From CAYTLW01 sp964438735 (GTDB lineage Bacteria > Myxococcota_A > UBA9042): a stretch of DNA of 59,909 bases. The stretch's first letter is position 1; every line of letters begins with the position of its first letter. Where the stretch lies: positions 1 through 59,909 of the forward strand of contig CAYTLW010000036.1 in NCBI GenBank assembly GCA_964438735.1, given 5' to 3'. Under the pieces are notes generated by a model, which saw nothing but the letters and a program-made list of their open reading frames with translations, was not told where the DNA came from and did not search any database. This document shows positions 9,359 to 16,900 of this stretch, one piece after another. The position numbers and the translations under genes are program-made.

Positions 9359-9744
9359 TCGTCCTGGACACCCACACCTGGCTGTGGTGGCTCAGCGAGC
9401 CCGGCAGACTCTCCGAGCCCGCCCGGGCGGCTATCGATCGGGCCCAGGAGGTCGGCGTCGCCCCCATCAGCGCCTGGGAGCTCGCCACCAAGGTCTCACG
9501 CGACCGGCTCAGCCTGGACAGACCGGTCGACGCCTGGGTGCGACAAGCCTTCGCTCATCCACGCACGCGGCAACTTGAGATGACCTGGCCCATCGCCGTA
9601 CTCGCCGGCCAACTCGGCCTGCGCGGCCTGCACGGCGACCCGGCCGACCGCATCATCGCCGCAACGGCGCTGCACCACGACTGCCCACTGGTCACCAAGG
9701 ACAGTCGCCTGCGAACCTTCGACGAGCTCCTCACGATCTGGTAG
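9340..9744 (+). CDS. Type II toxin, PIN-domain ribonuclease (VapC-like)
   Basis: 134 residues. PIN-domain acidic residues expected to bind Mg2+ are present: D10 in VLDTHTWLWW, E47 in SAWEL, D100/D103 in HGDPADRIIAATA, and D121 in TKDSRL. The DTHTWLW start is typical of VapC partners of Phd/YefM-type antitoxins. It likely cleaves RNA when freed from antitoxin. The gene starts inside the antitoxin gene. Confidence 0.88.
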   Translation: MGRRRLIVLDTHTWLWWLSEPGRLSEPARAAIDRAQEVGVAPISAWELATKVSRDRLSLDRPVDAWVRQAFAHPRTRQLEMTWPIAVLAGQLGLRGLHGDPADRIIAATALHHDCPLVTKDSRLRTFDELLTIW

Positions 9745-9785
9745 CCCGAAGCCCCGCCCCCCACAGCAACGTGCGCCCCAAGACC

Positions 9786-9817
9786 CTTTGCGACTTTGCG
9801 GCTTTGCGGCATTGCGC
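9786..9817 (+). repeat. 8-nt tandem repeat (CTTTGCGN) in convergent intergenic space, copy 1
   Basis: Four consecutive 8-mers, CTTTGCGA, CTTTGCGG, CTTTGCGG and a degenerate CATTGCGC, followed by GAGCGCTTC. The element lies between the convergent toxin and lpd genes. A shorter, inverted relative sits at 49992-50028, also between two convergent genes. Confidence 0.7.
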
Positions 9818-9866
9818 GAGCGCTTCAATCCCGCAAACGACCGGCACCCAACAAGCTGCGAAGACG

Positions 9867-11273
9867 CTACCTGTTCACCGCGTGAATCGCCTCACCCAGG
9901 GCCGCCTTCGCCGCCTCCATCAACGACTCCGCCATCGTCGGATGCGCATGCACCGTCAAGGCCACATCCTCCAGGTCCGCGCTCATCTCCAGCGCCAGCC
10001 CGGCCTCGGCGACCAGCTCGCTGGCCTCCGCGCCGACGATATGCACCGCCAGCACCTCGCCCGTCTCGGCATCGCCGACCACGCGCGCAAAGCCTTCGGT
10101 GGCATCGGCGCTCATGGCCCGACCCAGCGCACCAAAGGGGAACTTGCCGATCTTCAGCTTGCGGTCCCCGGCCTTCAACTCGGCCAATGACGGCCCCACG
10201 GTGGCGATCTCGGGATCGGTGTAGACCACGTTCGGTATCGCCGCCACGTCCATGGCTGACGCCTTGCCGGCGATGGCTTCAGCGCACACCTCGGCCTCCT
10301 TGGACGCCTTGTGAGCCAGCATCGGCCCGGCGACGATATCGCCGATGGCCCACACGCCGTCCACAGTCGTCTTGCGCTGCGCATCCACGGCGATGAACCC
10401 GCGCGCATCCGGCTGAAGACCCACCGTCTCCAGGCCCAGCCCGGCCGTATTCGGCCGCCGTCCAACAGCCACCAGCACCCGGTCCACCACCAGCTCACCG
10501 GCGCCCTTGCCGTCCTCGTAGCGCAGCTTCACCTGGCCCTCATCGAGCCGATCCGCGCCGACCACCTTCGTGCTGACCTTGTGCTCGATGCCCAGCTTGC
10601 GATGTTTCATCTGCAGCGGCCGCACCACGTCCTTATCGAACACCGCCAGCACCCGATCCAGCGCCTCGATGACCGTGACCTTGCAACCCAGGCGGGCATA
10701 GACCTCGCCCAGCTCCATGCCGATCACCCCGCCACCGATCACCGCCAGGTGCCCCGGCAACGAGCTCGGCGCCAGCGCGCCCGTCGAATCCACGATCGTC
10801 TCGCCATCAAAAGCCAGCGAAGGGATCTGAATCGGCGACGAGCCGGTCGCCAGCACCACATGCTTCGCCCCGACCTCCACCGTCTCACCAGCCGAGTCCG
10901 TGATCGCCACCCGACCCGGCCCCACCAGCTTGCCGGTGCCCATCCGGACCTTCGTCTTATTCGCCTTGAGCAGCGTTCCCACACCCTTGGTCAGCTTGCC
11001 GACGATGCCCGCCTTCCAGCCGATCATGCCGTCCAGGTCGACCGACATCTCGCCAGCCACGATACCCATATGGGCCCCATTCCGAGCCTTGTGGAACAGC
11101 TTCGAGGCATGGATCAGCGCCTTGGAGGGGATGCAGCCCACATTCAAGCAGACCCCACCCAACGCTTCCTTCTCCACCACCAACGCCTTCAAACCCAGCT
11201 GCCCGCAACGGATGCCACAAACATAGCCGCCAGGACCCGAACCAATGATCACAACGTCGTAGGATTCCGCCAT
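9867..11273 (-). CDS. lpd: Dihydrolipoyl dehydrogenase (E3)
   Basis: 468 residues. FAD enzyme that reoxidises dihydrolipoamide in 2-oxoacid dehydrogenase or glycine-cleavage complexes. Motifs: N-terminal FAD loop IIGSGPGGYVCG, redox disulfide C42/C47 in GGVCLNVGCIPSKAL, NAD loop VIGGGVIGMELGEVYARLG, GDIVAGPMLAHKA, and the C-terminal active-site HAHPTMAE (H444, E449). The start at 11273 (MAESYDVVIIG) is preceded by GGAGG; the frame is open about 19 codons further upstream but that segment is not family-like. No E1/E2 genes are adjacent, so it may be a shared E3. Confidence 0.95.
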   Translation of the reverse strand: MAESYDVVIIGSGPGGYVCGIRCGQLGLKALVVEKEALGGVCLNVGCIPSKALIHASKLFHKARNGAHMGIVAGEMSVDLDGMIGWKAGIVGKLTKGVGTLLKANKTKVRMGTGKLVGPGRVAITDSAGETVEVGAKHVVLATGSSPIQIPSLAFDGETIVDSTGALAPSSLPGHLAVIGGGVIGMELGEVYARLGCKVTVIEALDRVLAVFDKDVVRPLQMKHRKLGIEHKVSTKVVGADRLDEGQVKLRYEDGKGAGELVVDRVLVAVGRRPNTAGLGLETVGLQPDARGFIAVDAQRKTTVDGVWAIGDIVAGPMLAHKASKEAEVCAEAIAGKASAMDVAAIPNVVYTDPEIATVGPSLAELKAGDRKLKIGKFPFGALGRAMSADATEGFARVVGDAETGEVLAVHIVGAEASELVAEAGLALEMSADLEDVALTVHAHPTMAESLMEAAKAALGEAIHAVNR

Positions 11274-11779
11274 AACCACACCTCCGCAGGCGCCCGAACC
11301 AGGCGCGGCCGCTGATGCTGGTCGCGCCATCGAGGTTGGTCAAGCCACAACCGACAACGCTTCAAGCCAAATCACTTTGCCCATACGGGCATCCATAAAC
11401 CTCACGCGCCTGTAGCCAGGCGCAGACGGCGAGGACGCCGTCAAGCCGCCGGCGAGGACGCCTGCGCTCCATCAGCAAGAGACCGTCAGGCTCATCGACG
11501 ACAAAAGAGAAGCGCAGTCCATGCACCGGTCAAGAACCCAACAAACACCCACAGCAGCCCCCGTTCCACGACCCGAAGGGCGCCTCGCGGAGGCGGGCCC
11601 TGGGGGGAGCCACGAGGGGGGGCTGGCCCGGAGGCGGAGCTCAAAGGGGAAGCAGCTCTGGAGAACAAATCAAGCGCAGCCTCCCACCCGAAGCGCCCCC
11701 CTCGTGAAGCCACCGCCGTGCAACGGCGCCCCTCGCGCCAGCGAGGAAACAACCGACCAACGAAGACCAAAAAGAGCAA
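11274..11779. other. 506-bp gene-free stretch upstream of lpd, rich in hairpins
   Basis: It lies between the lpd start and the PAAR stop. It holds a small hairpin TGCCC-ATAC-GGGCA (11378-11391) and two adjacent 18-bp hairpins, each with a 7-bp stem and 4-nt loop (11406-11423 and 11425-11442). A second copy of GGCGAGGACGCC lies at 11451-11462, and CGCCTC-GCG-GAGGCG at 11581-11595. One short leftward open frame with hydrophobic ends (11492-11779) has no family signature and was not called. I saw no RNA gene and no clear promoter consensus. Confidence 0.6.
11406..11462. repeat. Cluster of GC-rich palindromes (REP/BIME-like)
   Basis: GCGCCTG-TAGC-CAGGCGC (11406-11423) is followed after one base by GACGGCG-AGGA-CGCCGTC (11425-11442). 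GGCG-AGGA-CGCC follows at 11451-11462, repeating the core 12-mer of the second hairpin. Spacing and repetition resemble dispersed palindromic elements. A role in the lpd leader cannot be excluded. Confidence 0.45.
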
Positions 11780-12103
11780 CTAACCGCCGGTAAAGACGTC
11801 ACCGGACCCTTCGATCATCTTGCCGTTACCACCGCAGTGGGTGTCCGCGTCACCTTTGCGATGCGCCTTGAGCGAGTTGATGAAGACAGTGCCAGAACCG
11901 GCCTTGGCCACCCACGTATTGGGCCCGCAACAGGCGGCATGCACACCTGGATCCCCGACCCGCAGGGCGGGCTTGCCATTGACGATGACGTCCGGCGATC
12001 CAGCCGTCGCCGGCCCGATACACGGATGCGGACAGGCCGGACAGCCGTGCGCGTCGGCTGGGACCTGCGACTTGTCGCCAACTCGGCTCTGCGGTGGACC
12101 CAT
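11780..12103 (-). CDS. PAAR-domain protein (orphan spike-tip protein)
   Basis: 107 residues. PAAR proteins form the zinc-bound conical tip on VgrG-type spikes of type VI secretion or related contractile systems. The pattern shows repeated SPDVIVNGKPALRVGD and GTVFINSLKAHRKGD segments, conserved His/Cys (HGCPACPHPC, HAACCGP, DTHCGG), and an IEGS..V end. ATG 12103 follows an AGGAGG-like site. There is no VgrG, Hcp, TssBC or effector gene in the window, and no toxin extension on this protein. It is therefore an orphan and may serve a secretion locus elsewhere. Confidence 0.85.
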   Translation of the reverse strand: MGPPQSRVGDKSQVPADAHGCPACPHPCIGPATAGSPDVIVNGKPALRVGDPGVHAACCGPNTWVAKAGSGTVFINSLKAHRKGDADTHCGGNGKMIEGSGDVFTGG

Positions 12104-12292
12104 GACGGCCTCCTGGGCGAGGGTGCGGCGCAGTGATGCACCCTGCTTGCAGACCGGAGCCTAGCAGAGGGCAGGAGGTCGCGCCACGATGAGGTGCTGT
12201 GCCCACGTGCGGTCCGGGATCGTTGGACCCCGTTCGAACACGGATTGACATCCTGGGGTCTCCTGCCGACCATCGCGCCTCCGGAGATCGCC

Positions 12293-12931
12293 GTGACCAC
12301 TGAACCGACCCCACAGCAGCCGACGCCTGGTCGCGCCCAACTCGTGCCCATGCTGGGCGCGGCCCTGGTGGTGACGCTCTTTGTATCCGCGGCGGTGTGG
12401 TGGCGCTCGGAGCCGAAGCCGCCGCCGCGCGATCTGGGTCGGGTGCCGGCGTGGCAGCTGGTCGACGCCGGCGGGCAGGACTTCGGCAGCGAGCAGCTGG
12501 CGGACAAGGTCTGGGTGGCGAGCTTCTTCTTCACCAGCTGCCGGACCATCTGCCCTAAAATCCTGGGCGCCATGGCTCGCCTGCAGAAGCGCGTCGACAA
12601 GGCCGGGCTGCCGGTGCTGCTGGTGAGCGTATCGGTGGATCCGGAGACCGACACGCCCCAGGTGCTGGCCGACTTCGAGCCGAAATACCACATCGATCGC
12701 AAGCGCTGGCGACTGCTCACGGGGCCGCGCCCGGCGGTGCGAACGCTGGTGGTGGACGGCTTCAAGACCTATATGGGCGACAAGGTGCAGGTGAGCGACA
12801 ACCTGGTCGACATCAGCCACGGCGCTCGCCTGGTGCTGGTCGATGGCGCCGTGGTGCGCGGCCACTACAGCCCCGATGCCGCCGGGCTGACCGCCCTGAT
12901 GGACAACGCCAGGCGCCTGCTGGACGACTGA
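12293..12931 (+). CDS. SCO1/SenC-family copper chaperone (thioredoxin fold)
   Basis: 212 residues. N-terminal membrane anchor about 18-37 (LVPMLGAALVVTLFVSAAVW), then a periplasmic thioredoxin-like domain. The copper-binding CxxxC is C83/C87 in FTSCRTICP and the conserved distal His is H175 in DISHGARLVLVD. The family inserts Cu into the CuA site of cytochrome oxidase or acts as a thiol-disulfide redox protein. The start was set at GTG 12293, with GGAG six bases upstream; the more upstream frame adds a non-signal sequence. No oxidase genes are nearby. It converges on the GGDEF gene. Confidence 0.85.
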   Translation: MTTEPTPQQPTPGRAQLVPMLGAALVVTLFVSAAVWWRSEPKPPPRDLGRVPAWQLVDAGGQDFGSEQLADKVWVASFFFTSCRTICPKILGAMARLQKRVDKAGLPVLLVSVSVDPETDTPQVLADFEPKYHIDRKRWRLLTGPRPAVRTLVVDGFKTYMGDKVQVSDNLVDISHGARLVLVDGAVVRGHYSPDAAGLTALMDNARRLLDD

Positions 12932-12958
12932 TGGGGAGCCCGTCCAGGGCTGAAGGCA

Positions 12959-13966
12959 CTACTCGGGTTTGGTCCGCCGGCCATCGCCGACGCGATGCAG
13001 GCGCAGGTCGGTACTGCCGGTGGTCTGGCCGGCGTCGCCAGCGGTCTCCGAATAGAGCAGCACCCGCCGCTGGCCGGTGGCGCGGGCCACGTCCAGGGCG
13101 ATCTCGGCGCGGGTATACAGCTCCATGCCGTCGCTGGAGTCGCCGGGGAAGACCGCCACACCAGCGGTGAAGGTCAGGCGTCCATCCTGCGGTCCGGCCA
13201 GCTCGAGGCCCTCCTGTCCAGGGGTCATGGAGTGCCAGAGCTTGTAGAGCAGCTTGCGCGCCTCGAAGGCTGAGATGTGGTGCAGGATCAAGCCGAAGCG
13301 ATCGTCGCCCAGGCGAGCGATGGTATCGCTCCGCCGCAGCACACGCTCCAGGTGGCGCGACACGTCGCAGAGCAGGGTGCGCACCACCTCGCGGCCGCGC
13401 CGTCGCTCCAGGTCGCGGAAGCCGTCCATATCCATCACCGCCACAGCCATGGGCAGGCTGGCGCGGGAGGCCAGGCGCACCGTCGGGTCCAGCCGGGCCA
13501 GGAAGACCTTGTGCGTGACCAGGCCGGTGAGCGGGTCCAGGGTCGCCAGCGAGTGATGCACCTCGCGGCTGCGCACGCGACCGGACAGGCGGGCGGCGAC
13601 GATGGCCGGCGTACTGTCGCCGCAGAAGACCTCGTCGAAGCCAGCGGCCAGCCACGGCTCGCACGCGTTCTGGCCGTCGGTGAGCCAGACCGCGGTGACC
13701 GGCATCTGCACCGGCGCCCGCTCGCACATGCGCAGCCAGGTGTCGGCCACCGTATCGTCGGCTTTGGGCACCAGGACCAGCACCGAAGCGCCGTTCAGGT
13801 AGGCCTCGAAGGGCACCTGCTCAGCGGGCGCACGAGCGACCTCGAAGCCAGCCATGGCCAGCGCGCCGGCCAGCTCTTCGACCGCCGCCGGCGCATCCTC
13901 GGGCAACACCGCGAGATCGATTCGCGGTGCTGGCGAACGCATATCTGTCGATTGCGGTGGGCTCAT
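12959..13966 (-). CDS. Degenerate GGDEF protein with intact c-di-GMP I-site
   Basis: 335 residues. The N-terminal 130 residues resemble a receiver-like alpha/beta domain without clear phospho-acceptor context. The C-terminal GGDEF fold begins at DPLTGL (143-148). The catalytic motif reads GDDRF (220-224) instead of GGDEF, losing the metal- or base-contacting Glu. R211-R-S-D214 sits five residues before it, the position of the inhibitory RxxD site. This combination suggests a c-di-GMP receptor rather than a synthase. The ATG has GGGGAG upstream. It lies 25 bp downstream of the large lamin-tail lipoprotein gene, so the two are likely co-transcribed. Confidence 0.8.
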   Translation of the reverse strand: MSPPQSTDMRSPAPRIDLAVLPEDAPAAVEELAGALAMAGFEVARAPAEQVPFEAYLNGASVLVLVPKADDTVADTWLRMCERAPVQMPVTAVWLTDGQNACEPWLAAGFDEVFCGDSTPAIVAARLSGRVRSREVHHSLATLDPLTGLVTHKVFLARLDPTVRLASRASLPMAVAVMDMDGFRDLERRRGREVVRTLLCDVSRHLERVLRRSDTIARLGDDRFGLILHHISAFEARKLLYKLWHSMTPGQEGLELAGPQDGRLTFTAGVAVFPGDSSDGMELYTRAEIALDVARATGQRRVLLYSETAGDAGQTTGSTDLRLHRVGDGRRTKPE

Positions 13967-13991
13967 GGGCTCCCCGGGCGCTCAGGCGAAG

Positions 13992-16900
13992 CTACGGGCA
14001 CGTGTTGACGCGCCCCGGTGTGCCACGATCGGGCAGCACGCAGCAGCTGGGCGCACCACAGGCGGCGGGCCCCTTGGCGCACACGATGCCCGGCGAGGGC
14101 GCGCTCGAGCAGATGCTGTCGGCGAAGCAGGCGTACTTGTCACTGCAGCCCTTGGGCGAGTTGAGCAGCGAGCCCAGGTTGAGGCCGTAGGAGCACATCA
14201 AGGCCGCCGTGGACCAGCAGTCCGACTTGTCGTTCTCCTTGGTGTGGTGGCAGCCACCGGGCTTGAGCATGGCGGACACGCCGACGGACCACTTCCACTT
14301 CTGGTCGGCGTTGTAGGCCACCCGATCGATCTCCTTGCCAGCGGGGTTGAGCAGCAGGATCGCGTCGGGGTTGTTGTCCAGGGAGAAGAAGCCGCCGGAC
14401 AGGTCATCGGCGAAGGTGACGATGCCGTCAATGCCGTTGCGATGCACCTTGTCGTAGGTGCTCATGATGACGGCGCGGCCGAAGGGCTTGATGACGAAAG
14501 CGTTGGCGCCCGCCTTGATGGGTGCGGTCTCGGCCAGCAGCTTGCCGCCCTGCATGCAATAGGGACCCGACGGGTTGCCGCCGGCAGGCGAGGCCCAGAC
14601 ACCGCCGCTGTTGCCGGCGATGATGCTGTTATTGGCCTTGTCCTTGAGGCTCGAGCCGGCGCCCTCGTTGAGCGGCAGACGGATGATGTTGCCGTTGAAG
14701 GTGCCGCCCTTCCAGGCGCCGCCCCATACGGCTTGCGGGCCGAACGGCAGCGCCATGTGCGGCACGTCGGTGACGTGGAAGCGCGCCACGCGCCCCTTCA
14801 TGGGGTTGACGACCTGACCACCGAGCCCCTGGCCGCCCAGGGTCACCTTGCTGGCGCCGGCGTTGCAGCCCTTGGCCGTCTTGGGCGGATGCCACGGCCA
14901 ATCGCTGCGGGTCACCTCGGCTTTGGGTTCGCCGTTGACGAAGCCGAAGAGGCGTCCCAGGTAGGGGTCGGCGGCGGTGTTCTTCATCTTGATGGGGTCG
15001 AAATCCCGCCGCGCCAGGATGGCGATATGCGTCCACTTGTTGAGGGTCACCGGCCCCAGCTCCTGCAGCGTGAGCTTGGCGGCGGTGCCCGCCTCCAGCC
15101 ACAACTTGTTGTCCATGGAGCGCACGGCGACGTGGTACTCGTCCGCCAGGCCATAGGAGAAGAGGTGGCTGCAGCCGACCTTCTTGCCCTTGCCGTCGTC
15201 ACACAGGCCGACCGTGGCGGCGGCCTCCAGCAGGAACCAGCCGTGGATGAGCAGGTGCTCGCCGAAGGGCAGCTTCTGGGTCTTGCCGCCGACCAGCTTG
15301 ACGATGCCCACATTGGCGCCGGTGCCGCCCATGCTCAGGGACGAGCAGGTGCCCTCGACGGTGCAGGTATTGGAGCAGCCATCCCCGCCCAGGGTGTTGC
15401 CGTCGTCGCACTCCTCGTTGCCGCTGGTACGCCCGTCACCGCACTTGGCCTTGAAGGTGTACTTGTCGGCCTTGATGGCCGCGTTGAGCAGGCACTTGCC
15501 GAAGTCGCTCTTGATGACCGGCTTGCCATCCTTCATCAAGCACTGGAAGCCCTGCATCTGGCAGACCTTGCAGTCGTCGTCGAAGTTGCAGGCCTTGGAC
15601 TTGTTGAGCTCGCAGGCGCGCGGTTCGTCGGCGATGGTCCAGCCCAGCAGGCTGATGGCCTTGTCGGTCGGGTTGTAGACCTCGAACCACTCGCCGGTGT
15701 CGCTGTTGGACGCGTTGGCGTCGGGGTTGATCATCATCTCGCTGATGATCAACGTGCCCGGATCCTGGGGCTTCTCTTCGATGGTGCAGGTCGGGCTGCA
15801 GCCGTCGCCCTTGATGTGGTTGCCATCGTCGCACTGCTCATTGGCCTGGTTGATCTCGCCGTCGCCGCACTTGGGCTGGTCGACGCACTCACCCTTGATG
15901 CACCAATACTTCTTGCCGGTGGGATCGCAGGGGGTCTTGTCCGGCTTGGGCTGCTTGGTCGCCTGGTTGATGCAGGGGTTGATGCAGCTGGGGTTGCCCT
16001 TGCCGGGGCTGCCGAAGTCGCCCAGACCGTAGGCCGCCTTGGCGCAGCACCAGTTGTCGGCCTTGTCGTTGTCGGTGAAGTTGGTCTTGGCCGGCTCCAG
16101 GTTCTGTGACTTGCCCTTGCAGGCCTCGAAGCCGTTGGTCGCGCAGCCCGGCGGATCGTTCTCCTTCTCGCAGAGGGCGCCCTTGAGCCAGTAGGAGACC
16201 TCGTCGATGACCTTGCCGTTGCACTCCAGGATCACGCTGTCGACCAGGTTGGAGAGCTGGAAGTTCTTGGCCCCGTAGGCGTAGACCAGGTTGGTCTTGG
16301 CCTTGGACAAGCCGCCGTTGGTCAGCTCGTCGCCGTTGGCCGCCAGGACCGCGTAGGCGCCGGCGGGCACGACCACCGGCTTGGGCGCGGAGATGAGGTG
16401 GCTGTTGAAGCCCTTGTCCTTGATGGTCCAGCCGTTCAGGTCGATCTGGCCGCCCGTGTTGTTGTAGACCTCGAACCACTCGCCGGCAGCGTCCTTGACC
16501 TTGGCCGGGGCGACCATGATTTCCGTGACCAGCAGCTGGCCGGCGGCGGTGGACTCCTTGTGGCAGACCGCAGTGCAGCCGTCGCAGTTGACCTTGTTGC
16601 CGTCGTCGCACTCCTCGTACAGGTCCAGCTGGCCGTCGCCGCATTTGGGCGAGTCGCACTTGTTGCCAAAGCCGTTCTTGTTGCTGTCTTCCTGCAGCGG
16701 ATTGGGCGCCTTGGGGCAGTTATCGCAGGCGTCGCCGAAGCCGTCGCCATCGCCGTCGGCCTGGTCCTGGTTGAACTTGGTCTTGCAGTTATCGCAGGCA
16801 TCGCCCGTGCCATCGTTGTCGCCATCTTCCTGCTGCGGGTTGGCCTTGTAGATGCAGTTATCGACGCCGTTCTTGACGCCGTCTTTGTCCTTGTCGCCGT

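Noticed and set aside
11492..11779. 95-codon leftward frame with hydrophobic ends between PAAR and lpd
   Set aside because: No ribosome site and no family similarity that I recognise. The middle is Pro/Gly/Arg-rich and overlaps GC-rich hairpins.
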